A stretch of 64,000 nt of DNA from Chrysopilus asiliformis (lineage: Eukaryota > Arthropoda > Insecta > Diptera > Rhagionidae). The notes under the pieces were generated by a model. The model saw only the letters and a list, made by a program, of their open reading frames with translations, made no database searches and was not told where the DNA came from. A program made the position numbers and the translations under genes. Where the stretch lies: assembly GCA_964034945.1 (NCBI GenBank), contig OZ035962.1, positions 89,072,650 through 89,136,649 of the forward strand, in the 5' to 3' direction. The first letter of the stretch is position 1, and each line of letters starts with the position of its first letter. This document shows, in pieces, positions 35,884 to 44,945 of this stretch.

Positions 35884-36638
35884 TCTCTTATAAAATTGTG
35901 TGCTCTCGGTTTATTTGCTCCCCCCCCCCCCCCCCCGCCTCCCTTCGCCAAAGCTACTATCTTCTTTCCACACTTTTTATCGTATTGCATTTTGCTATTT
36001 TTACAGTCAGCAGAATAGCATGTTAAAAGTTGAAAAAGTGCAACTAACCCTCAAAGTTGTTTACCTCTATCGATCAAAACTGCCCTCCCCTCAAATCCTC
36101 TAATCCCCTTTCCTGCTAAGTTTTGAACAACTACATGAATTTTAATTCAGGTTTCACACATTTATCGGTTCTGGTTTCCATCATTGCAGACGTCAGATCT
36201 TAAGGAAAATTTTCGATATCTACCCCGTCCCCTTTTTGTAAACGATCTTACCTTCTATCTCCTGTAGTTCTGAAGACACTTGGATCCTGATGGAATTAAA
36301 ACTTTGGTGAGATTTAGGTATAAAATTTGTAGAACAGTTGTTTGAACAGTTGTTTGACTCTCCTGGCTCCGAAAAAGTACTATTTATACTCGTATATAAA
36401 AGTCAAAATACCATACTCACTCACTCATCACCATATCTCCCGAACCACTAAACCGATTCCACACAGATTTCTCTTACTTCATAGGTGCTCGCTAAGAAAC
36501 GGTTTTACAAAATTCGAAACGGGAGGTCCTGTAAGAATAACGCCAATATTCTTTTTCCCAATTTTCCTCGAAAAAACGGACAATAGGGGGTTTTTGGGGA
36601 CACTGATTACGAATCGGGTGTTAGAGTTTCAAAATTCA

Positions 36639-36872
36639 GGGCACCAATCATGTATTCCGACGCGTCTCTGTCTTTCGACTTCGACGCAGCTTTTAACTCT
36701 GGACTTCGCCATATCTGCAGCTTGAAATTTCGTGGAATCGTCACTATGAGTCGAAATGTGATTCTGACTGTCATTCCATGAAATTTGAAGCTGCTGATAT
36801 GGCGAAGTCAAGAGTTAAAAGCTGCGTCGAAATCGAAAGACAGAGACGCGTCGGAATACATGATTGCTGCCC
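36639..36872. repeat. Long inverted repeat, 100-bp arms
   Basis: The arms 36639-36738 and 36773-36872 are inverted copies with only a few mismatches, around a 34-bp loop. The arm contains CATGTATTCCGACGCGTCTC and GACGCAGCTTTTAACTCT. No target duplication is obvious. Transcribed in either direction it would form a long hairpin. Confidence 0.75.
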
Positions 36873-36949
36873 AGATCGGAAAGTCCTGAAGGTATAACGA
36901 TTTTTTTGAAAAAAATTTAAGTTATTTCTGTGAACACCATTACTTTTGA

Positions 36950-37420
36950 AAGGATTGAGCTTAAGCCTGTGTACAGTTGCGTTTCTAGTAAGTAAAAAAC
37001 AAGTCTAAGTTCTTGAACAGGCAAAATCAGACCATTCCTTCCTCCTTCGCTCATACAAACGACACAGTTTTTTCGCAGTTCTCTCGAAAACGGTGAGTTG
37101 TATTGAAAAATTTATACGGGCAAAATGTGTTTAGAATAGGATTTTACATAACTCATCCTTACATCAAAAACCAGTTGAGCCACTCCTTTCCCCTCCTCCC
37201 TCCTCGAAAAACTTTTTTCTCTGATTTCTCGAAAACGGCGCACAGTATCGAAAATTTTATTAACACGAAATGTGTTTAGAATATGATTTTACATAACCGT
37301 TCCATACATCAGAATTCAATCAGACTACTCATTTCTCCTCTCCTACATAAATTGATTTTTTGAAAAAAAAAAAATGTTTTGGCGATTAGCCCCTGGCAAT
37401 TGTAGCTTTTCTTATGTTTT
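36950..37420 (+). repeat. Interspersed repeat R4, multi-subunit copy
   Basis: Several subunits each contain TCGAAAACGG(T/C)G, GTATTGAAAAATTTAT and TACATCA(A/G)AA. It ends with CCCCTGGCAATTGTAGCTTT TCTTATG, the R4 counterpart of the R1 hairpin tail. Confidence 0.55.
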
Positions 37421-37712
37421 TAAATTTCTTCCAAACACCAATAATTATAATCTGTCAACAAGCAATGCGTAAAAACCAATTGACAATCCTTTTGCTTTTA
37501 TCAATTGCCAAATTCATTAAAGAATGTGCAGTCGTAAACAAATCTAAGCTTTGCAAATGATTACGATATTTTTATGGACATCATGAAAAGTCTAAAATCT
37601 ATTTGATTGGTAACTAAAATAAAATTAACACGCTAGATCATTAAACTACAATTTTCACATAATAATAATATGCACATGCTGAATTCCATAAGCACCCGGA
37701 AAATAGAACTTA

Positions 37713-38096
37713 TGCTACATTTACACGAATGACAAATTTGTCATTTTTTTCTTGTCATTATGTTAATTCCCGTGTAAATGGCATAATTTTTGTAATTTTT
37801 TCTGTCAGAAAATGTCAATCTCTCATAAAAGAATGAACTTGTCCATTCTTTTATGCCAGATTGTCATTCGTGCAAACGCAATATTAGTTATGACAAAAGT
37901 TGAATACTAAAGTTGTCATAACTAATATTGCGTTTACACGAATGACAATCTGGCATAAAAGAATGGACAAGTTCATTCTTTTATGAGAGATTGACATTTT
38001 CTGACAGAAAAAATTACAAAAATTATGCCATTTACACGGGAATTAACATAATGACAAGAAAAAAATGACAAATTTGTCATTCGTGTAAATGTAGCA
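37713..38096. mobile_element. Palindromic miniature element with TTA target duplication
   Basis: A near-perfect palindrome of 384 bp. It begins TGCTACATTTACACGAATGA and ends with the complement of the same. The two arms of about 180 bp meet at a short unpaired centre around 37905. TTA flanks both ends (37710-37712 and 38097-38099), as in PIF/Harbinger elements. The half copy at 1-155 is a relative. It ends about 850 bp upstream of the cassette B start codon. Confidence 0.85.
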
Positions 38097-38514
38097 TTAG
38101 TGTTTTGGATTTTGTGGAAAAGCCAAGAAAATAAAGCTGCAAGCTTTCCTTGGATTCACTCCTGAAAAGCTTGGTTAAGTTTTTATGGGTGACATGAACC
38201 AGGAAAATATAGGAAATTTTCCTTCGCTTCTAAAGAAAACGTGAAAAATTGTTAGGATAAAGAGCAAAAAACATTTTTGAAGAGAAAATTTGGGAAATTT
38301 GCGAACCCGCACACACCTTTGATTAATATAGGCATCTATTTTGGGAAACCAAAATAACGAAATCGACAACTGTCGTATATGAAGTGTGCCTTCGTGTTTC
38401 TCTATTTGCTAATATACAAATGAAAAATCAGTTGAGGATTGGGAAACTGAAAAACAAATTGAATTTCACACAGGAAAAGTGTGTCAAAATATTTTCCGAA
38501 AGCTTCGTAATTGA

Positions 38515-38524
38515 CTCAGTTTTT
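38515..38524 (+). promoter_or_regulatory. Possible initiator upstream of K2P cassette B
   Basis: GACTCAGTTTT contains TCAGT, the arthropod initiator core, about 420 bp upstream of the cassette B start. Weak evidence on its own. What is firm is that cassette B must have its own promoter or an upstream noncoding exon, because its ATG exon lies inside the intron of form A. Confidence 0.2.
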
Positions 38525-38941
38525 CGTTGGTCTGTGCAAGTAGAAATGGCGACCGATTTAGTTGCGTTTAATTTAATTGGGATTTGATTTTAATTCGAAA
38601 TAATTATCTAGAAATGTTGCGAAAAATTCGAAAGTTTATCGATTTAATTACCGTTGCGGCCGATCGAAATTAGTTTACGGTTAACGAGTGGTGAAAATCA
38701 AGTCCAAGGTTTGCTTTTCAATAGAATTGAAGAAACTTCTGTGGAGCAAAGAAAAAACTATCAATTCGAGTTCGATGAAAGATCGAGAATAGGCATTTAT
38801 TTTCATCTTTTATGTGAATCGAGATTTAAATTTCGTACACGTAATTTTCGCAGTATTTTTTTTCCTGGCTAAAGTGTAAAGTGGTTTGTGTGCTCGGTTG
38901 AGGTCAACGAAAATAGATCTTGAGCACGGAATTCTTTCAAA

Positions 38942-40356
38942 ATGGAGCAACAGCCAGGGAAGGCAGATGCCCCGGCGATGATGCGTCGAAGGCGTAAAAT
39001 TGCAAGACAACAACGTGACAACACACCGGAGCCACAACGCAGGGAACCACGCAAAATTTCCGACGAGGAGAGCAGCAGCAATGCCGAAGCGATTCCACAA
39101 AATGTCCAGATGATTCGTATGCAAATTAAGCCTCCTGGTTCGCTATCAGCGCACAAGAGCAAGATCCTAAGCAGGCGAAACAAAAGCTTTACGGGGGCGG
39201 TGTCCAGAAGTTTATCATCGCCACGCGAGGAAAACTCTGCACCCGCTAGCCCAGAAGTAAACGACCTTCTTCGCTTCGCGAGACGCAGCTTATCCTCCCC
39301 ACGACACAAGGAAGAGTCCAGCGAGAGTGGACGATCTTCTCCGCAATCCCCACAAAGTCCTGTGCCCCCGACCTTCGGAACAAACAGAAGCCCCCTTCAG
39401 GCTCACAGTGCAGATGAACGGGAACTCTCTCGGTTGGAATTAAATATGCGAAGATTCGAGGATGAACGCCGGAAATTCGAACAGGAAAAGAAGAAATTCG
39501 AACGGGAAAAGCGGGAATTACGCCATCGCCGTTACGATGCGGATGAAAGACGGCGTATTGTCGAAACTTACCGTAGATTGAGTGATAAAGTTCACTTGCC
39601 CAGCGATTCAGATGAACGCCAGAAAATGCTGGAGCGGTTGCGAAGATCCACAGTGCAAAGGAAACGGGACGAAGAGGAAAGCTCCTCACCGGAAAAGATT
39701 CACAAACCACCAGAACTACCGAAACCGAAACCGGTTGACTATCCACCAACATCCAGTTCGGAGGCTGACCAAGCAGACGTCGATGAAGCCCATCAACCCC
39801 CGGTACCACCTCAAAGAAGGAGTCTAAGTCGGCACTCATCTTCGCTTTCTCCGCGTAGAAGAACCGTTAGGCACTCAAAACCGGAAGATGATGGCGGAAA
39901 ATTAACTACGCCTGAACAAGAAAAGACAGCTGAACCGCTTGCGAAACTCGAAGAACCGGAAAAAGTAGAGAAGAAAGGATTCTTCTCGAGGTTATTCTCC
40001 CGCAAACCCAAGGCTTCAACACCGCCAAAAGATGCAGTTGCGACCAAAGAAAAGACTGACTCTGAAAAGGATATTGAGAACCCGGAATCCACAAAGACTC
40101 TTGTACGACTAATGTTGGCTGAGTCTCGTCATGAATGGGGGCGGATGGTGGCCAATTATCCTCAACAGATTGCGAAAATGTGGTTCCAAGCGAAAAAGTG
40201 CATGTTGGAACTAATAGTCCTGATGCTGATTTGTGGACTGTTGGCGCTTCTAATTCGATATGTCGAAGGTGGTTTCGAATATTCGTATAAATGCGGTGCG
40301 AGACGTGTTAAGAGAGAATTCATCGATCAACTGTGGCTATCGAGTCATAATTTAAG
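38942..40356 (+). CDS. K2P potassium channel, cassette B exon 1 (long N-terminus and TM1)
   Basis: First coding exon of the 865-residue B form, 471 codons plus two bases. The ATG has a good context (TTCAAAATGG). Residues 1-420 are predicted cytoplasmic and disordered. They contain a basic start (MMRRRRKIARQQR) and three RRSLS/SRSLSSPR-type motifs (near 88-94, 115-121, 292-305) resembling basophilic-kinase or 14-3-3 sites. A strongly charged, probably coiled-coil, stretch lies at 160-215 (FEDERRKFEQEKKKFEREK), followed by proline-rich runs (253-292) and GFFSRLFSRKPK at 346-357. TM1 is about 421-440 (MLELIVLMLICGLLALLIRY), followed by VEGGFEYSYKCGARRVKREF, the beginning of a different cap with one cysteine (C451). 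The donor is at 40357 (AAG|GTTTTT, weaker than the A donors). It joins 40822 as AG|G (Arg472). Confidence 0.87.
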
Positions 40357-40821
40357 GTTTTTTTCATCTTAAATATCGGAATTTTTTATATAATGAAGTT
40401 GGCTGTATTACTTTCGGATGAATTTGATTAGAAAAGTCATTATTTTGCCTTTAAAGCTTGTATTAGTCGAGACCAAACCGTTTGTGGTCTGGCCATAAAA
40501 TACATCAAGCCTTGTCAAACCTACCTACTCCTACGACTCTACACTTTTCGTCATAGTTTCCCGCGCTTTTTGAAATTTTACCGTCCCCCATATACTATTC
40601 CCTTTCCTTCTAACTATGTGACGTATTTTATGGACAGATCCCTACCAAATTTTATCAAATTTTCTTTGTTTCCCCGAAATTTTTCCGGTATTCATGTTTT
40701 TATGACAATTTTGTATGACAATTTTACTATTCTTTCTGATCAAATTCATTGGACCGCTCAAAGTTAACCCAGCTTCACCAAACAAAAAAATATCTTGACG
40801 TATTTTTACTTTCGAATCCAG

Positions 40822-40979
40822 GGAAGAAGACTGGAAACAAGCAGCACGAACGAAATTGCGAACTTTCGAAGAGGAATTGCACGTAGCACATGAAGCTGGA
40901 ATTAAATCCAACTCAGGAATAAATTCATGGAGTTTCGTTAACAGCCTACTCTATTGCTTGCAGATTATGTCTACTATCG
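40822..40979 (+). CDS. K2P potassium channel, cassette B exon 2 (cap and P1 helix)
   Basis: A 158-bp exon between acceptor TTCGAATCCAG| and donor G|GTAAAT (40980). It encodes EEDWKQAARTKLRTFEEELH, the second cap helix, then INSWSFVNSLLYCLQIMSTI and the first base of a glycine codon. Joined to 41704, the filter is T-I-G-Y-G at residues 523-527 of form B. It is the functional counterpart of 20108-20453: both share W-(x)3-N-(x)2-LYC-(x)5-TIG, but most other residues differ. Entered from a cassette A donor it would be read one frame off and hit a TAG within 23 codons, so A and B are mutually exclusive by phase. Confidence 0.87.
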
Positions 40980-41703
40980 GTAAATAAAAAATGAGCACCT
41001 CAAAATAATAAATATCCAAGAGTTTAACCACCATTACTGTCGGTATCCTTAATTCATTGTAACAATGGAAAGGTTGAGGTTTATGCTGGGGGAGGGGGGT
41101 GATGGGAGGGTTCGCCCCTCATCAGACGCAGCTTTACTAGATTTCGCTCGAGGCCAAATGTTGGTAAATTACGCATAGTTGACCTTTTTTATTAATGACA
41201 TGTAATTAACGTAATTAACGTTAATAATTGTAATTAATGATTATAATTGTAACTAATGTAATTAAATAGAAAATTTCGTAATTGAAAATTCAAGATTTTG
41301 TGACAAAATCTTGATAGTAAAACTTAATTTTACGTTATAGACTGGACGTTGTAAAAAAATTCGAATAAATAAAAAGAAAAATTCGACCACCCATGGAATT
41401 GGCTGTTTGAGAGTTTGAAAAATCTTAAGCGTATAAATTAATTATATTAAATACATGAATTGCGCCCAAAATCGGAGGTTCGTTACGTACATTATTTACG
41501 TGTAATAAATTGGATATTGAATTAAATGTAAATTACGCTTCCAAAACTGACGAGGAATTTTTCTTCAAATCAAAAAAAATCAGTTGTTCACTTTTTTTTA
41601 TCTCCCTTAGGTAGTTTAAGAAAGTTGTTTCTAAGTTCAAAATAATTTCTAAATACACAACAAAAAGAATCTTTTTAAATTTAACGAATTTTTCCTTTTT
41701 TAG

Positions 41704-42728
41704 GTTATGGTAATATTTCAGCGAAAACAACTCTAGGCCAGATCCTTACTATCATCTACGCCATTATCGGGATTCCAATGTTCTTAATTTTGCTGGCAGA
41801 TTTCGGCAAACTCTTCACACGAGGCATCAAATTCCTGTGGGCGTACGTCAGACGCTTATACTACACAGGATCCATTCGAAAGGTTCGAAAACACTCACAG
41901 GTTCGGGAAGTGATGCGAGGATTCAACGTTGCTTACGATTTTGCTATTAGACGGCCAAGTCAGTTCATCCGGAATATCGACATCACAGAGAAGGGTGAAG
42001 AGGAGGAAGAAGAAACCCAGGCAAACAACAAAAACCCTGGAGATGGCGTAGCGCCCACTGCTTCCCCCGAAACACCTCATTCCTTCTCGACACATTTGCC
42101 CGGAGAGTCGATAACTACGACGCCCACAACGCCATACCCGGAAACCTACGAAATCGACGAGGAATTCAACTTACCTGTGTCCGTGGCAACTACAATCCTG
42201 CTTCTCTACATCTTCATTGGAGCGCTGGCCGTTTACATCATCCAGAAGACGAAGAACGAAGAGCAGCACTGGACATACTTTGAATCCTTCTACTTTGTCT
42301 TCATTTCGATGTCTACAATCGGCTTTGGAGATTATCTGCCGCAGGACTCGATATTCATGGTCTGCAGCATCGTTTATTTAGTTTTCGGTCTCGCTCTCAC
42401 TTCAATGTGCATCAACGTCGTCCAAGTTAAGCTCAGTGATAGCTTCCGGCAGGCGAGCGCCAAAATCGGTGCAACAATTGGTCTGAAAATGGCAGCTGAG
42501 GAAGAAGCTCGAAGCTCATTGAACCAAACGCCAGTGGAATTGGCGTCCGTCCACAGTGGGCCAAGATTGGAGAATATTCCCGAGGATGACTACGAACATA
42601 ATCACGTCACACCGAGGCCAACACCGACACCATCGCCCTATATTTACAACAACAATAATGAAGATACTCCACCACCGCTTCTGCCACGGAAGTCTGCCAT
42701 GAAACAGGACAAGCGAAATTACATATAA
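41704..42728 (+). CDS. K2P potassium channel, common 3' exon (TM2 to C-terminus)
   Basis: Terminal coding exon shared by both forms; acceptor TTTTTTAG| at 41702-41703, stop TAA at 42726-42728. It completes the first filter (G)YGN, then encodes TM2 (LGQILTIIYAIIGIPMFLIL). A long TM2-TM3 linker of about 120 residues has an acidic run (EEEEEE) and Pro/Thr-rich text. TM3 (VSVATTILLLYIFIGALAVY) follows, then P2 with FYFVFISMSTIGFGDYLP (filter TIGFG, residues 419-423 of form A), TM4 (FMVCSIVYLVFGLALTSMC) and a C-tail of about 100 residues rich in Pro, Asn and acidic residues ending in KRNYI. The layout TM-P-TM-TM-P-TM with TIGYG/TIGFG is diagnostic of K2P leak channels, which dimerise in the plasma membrane and set resting potential. 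No His follows either filter (N and D instead), so TASK-type acid gating is not predicted. Confidence 0.95.
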
Positions 42729-43510
42729 ATTTGATTTTATCCAATAGGAAGTAGTTAGGAACACGTACGTCTACAGTCATTTATATTATTTTTAATAAGT
42801 TTGCATGCACGAGAAATGTTTGAAAGCAAATGATTTTTTTAGAATAATTTTTAAGTTTCAAATTGAAGTCATTTACCGGCCAACCTACACACAGGTTTTT
42901 CGGATGCTGAATCTAGAACGAGAAGAACTTACCTGAATTTTATTCAGTCTTCAAATTTTATTCAGAGTAAATGAATAGTGAAATCGACTGAGAAAGGATG
43001 GGCTTCTTATTCATTCACTCTCAATAACATTTGTATGAATCTATCTCAGTTTCTGAATGAAGAGTCTCTTGAAACAAGTTAACCTCAAGATGTCTTGATT
43101 TTTTATAAAGATTTTCAAGTCTAAAATGTTTTTCGATTTAAAACGCTTCCGAGATCATGAAAATCAATTTTGTTAAATAAAATAGAAAAATAAAAAAAAT
43201 TTAAAAAATGTAACCCTACGAAAATTGCCTCATTTAAAAAAACAGCACACAAATTGAAAATTCACAAACCACTGTACATAGCCAAAAATAATATAAGTAA
43301 ATAACATATAAATCAATTATAATATTCCTAACTTTAAGATTTGTATGATTTTTTTAAATAGAAAGGATATGTTAAAAAATTACAAAATTTGAGAAAAAAA
43401 ATCCGCTGATACTGCTCTCTTCATTATTAACAAATTCTGTATTACTTAAGCATTTACGAAAATCAAATTAATTTTTAGAAATTGTAACAATTTAAGAGAA
43501 TTAATAAAGT
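42729..43510 (+). other. K2P 3' UTR with candidate poly(A) signals
   Basis: An AT-rich 3' flank of the channel gene. The first AATAAA is at 43176-43181 and a second at 43503-43508 (AATAAAG). Either would give a 3' UTR of roughly 0.47 or 0.8 kb. No other feature was recognised, although 42930-43080 contains repeated TTATTCA/TGAATAA words. Confidence 0.45.
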
Positions 43511-43851
43511 GCTTGCTCCCATTTTGTGCCTTGACCAGGAATAGCCGAAATACTCAAACAAAATTAACATATAGTTTAAAGTGTAAATTTACGATAGTTT
43601 TAAGTGTAAATTTACAGAGTAGGTTAAAACTCTATCGATAAAATATATATAGAAGAAAGAATGAAAAAAAAGTTTTTTTTTGTTTTATATTCAAAAATTG
43701 TTATTTAATTTTTATTGTAATTTTGATGTATTTATTTTTTTTATAAATTTTTTAAACGTCTTTCAGCATGAATTGATGGAAATTTCATTACTTTGTGTAA
43801 GTAGTTTAAGTGGTTAAAGTTATTGTTGAGACAAATATACAACAAATGTAT

Positions 43852-43857
43852 TTTATT
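43852..43857 (-). terminator. Candidate poly(A) signal of the minus-strand gene
   Basis: TTTATT on the + strand is AATAAA on the minus strand, 30 bases beyond the stop codon of the 43887-44267 ORF. Its position supports a short 3' UTR and a tail-to-tail arrangement with the K2P gene. Confidence 0.4.
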
Positions 43858-43886
43858 TTACTACTATTACACATTTTTACATTAAA

Positions 43887-44267
43887 TTAATTGGGTTTTA
43901 ATGTTTTTGAATAAAATTGTCCCGTCACGGGACAATAACCATCTGATTCCGATGAACTGGCAGGACTAATTGAATTTTGTGTTCTTCCTGCAAAATCATC
44001 AGTTGTATTTATTTTCTGATTTTGTAGCAGATTAAGTGGCGCTGACATTTTTTGATCATTACTATAGAAGTGAATATTCGTGTTAACAATTAGGTTTTGC
44101 TGATTATCGTTTGAAATATGTTGGTCGTATTGTGTTGCACAAAATTGACAAAATCTCGTTTGCTTTTCGTTATCAAACAACAATCGACTTCCGTGACAAG
44201 TTTTACACGTTATGAATGAAATCCTTTTCACTGGTCCATGGAAATTATAATTGTTTGTTATATTCAT
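43887..44267 (-). CDS. Small hypothetical protein with zinc-ribbon-like CxxC pair
   Basis: A 126-residue ORF that I do not recognise as a named gene. Residues 22-45 read CKTCHGSRLLFDNEKQTRFC then QFC, i.e. two CxxC knuckles about 17 residues apart, as in zinc ribbons. The remainder is Asn/Gln/Ser-rich and probably disordered (SISPASSSESDGYCPVTGQF). Upstream on its strand, TTTTCAG at 44281-44287 could be a splice acceptor with the ATG 13 bases into the exon. A minus-strand GTAAGTAA donor exists at 45421-45428, so a noncoding first exon further upstream is possible. A poly(A) signal follows the stop. Frame, composition and flanking signals favour a real gene, but nothing confirms it. Confidence 0.45.
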   Translation of the reverse strand: MNITNNYNFHGPVKRISFITCKTCHGSRLLFDNEKQTRFCQFCATQYDQHISNDNQQNLIVNTNIHFYSNDQKMSAPLNLLQNQKINTTDDFAGRTQNSISPASSSESDGYCPVTGQFYSKTLKPN

Positions 44268-44559
44268 TATTAAGTAGTATCTGAAAATTTAATGGAAAAT
44301 AAACAATTAAATGTATGAAAAGGAACCTTGTATGAAAAGTTATGTTGTTTCTTATCTTTAGTTCTTTAATATTTGATAACAGGTGCCTTAGTTCCCAAAA
44401 ACTAACTGAGGTAGACCCATGAACTTTCACAAGCTATTGGGTCCTACAATGGAACGATCCTATCAAGTTTTGGTAGAAATCCGTTAACCAGAAGTTAACA
44501 GAAACATGCAGTGAAATACAAAAATTGTACTATCTTCAACTGTATCCTATAATATAATA

Positions 44560-44945
44560 CGAGGAATGTTTGTCTGTCTGTCTGTCTGCACAAAGGATCT
44601 CGAAAACCCGCCTAACGATTTTCACGAAACTTGGTGGTTAGGGATTTTCGGGGACAAGAAATCGATCTAGATAGGTCTCACCCCTGAGAAAATTCCCCTT
44701 CGATACCCCTCGCCTGTTATCTTCGAATTGGGTGGTCCGATTTTAATGAAACTTTACAGTATTACTAAGGGGGCTGAGGGCTTTCGATTTATCCACTACA
44801 AACCTGACTTTTCCCTCCCCTCGATACCCCTCGCCTGGTATCTTCGAATTGGGTGGTTCGATTTTAATGAAACTTTACAGTATTACTGAGGGGGCTGAAG
44901 GCTTTCGATTTTTCCACTACCAACCTGATGTTTTTATATAAAAAA
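44560..44945. repeat. Repeat with a 121-bp tandem duplication
   Basis: It starts with TCTGTCTGTCTGTCTGC. Two units of about 121 bp then follow (44702-44822 and 44823-44942), each with GATACCCCTCGCCTG, TATCTTCGAATTGGGTGG, 'aatgaaactttacagtatta' and GGGCTTTCGATTT-like text. It is a dispersed-repeat fragment, noncoding. 44946-46250 shows nothing further that I can support, although an unsupported 60-codon ORF lies at 45415-45597. Confidence 0.6.

Larger units (their letters stand above)
20454..41703 (+). other. K2P intron between cassette A exon 3 and the common exon
   Basis: A 21.2-kb intron for form A, from GTGAGT at 20454 to ...TTTTTTAG at 41702-41703. It contains the whole of cassette B (38942-40979), so cassette B's promoter is intronic with respect to form A. 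Stretches without recognised features are 21506-22039, 25082-26394, 27860-29675, 31791-33220, 33793-34439, 35512-35732 and 35884-36638 (apart from a fragment of the 2990-3880 repeat near 36480-36600). Confidence 0.75.

Noticed and set aside
39246..39839. 197-codon and other minus-strand ORFs across 38810-40094
   Set aside because: Shadows of the well-supported K2P cassette B exon on the + strand.
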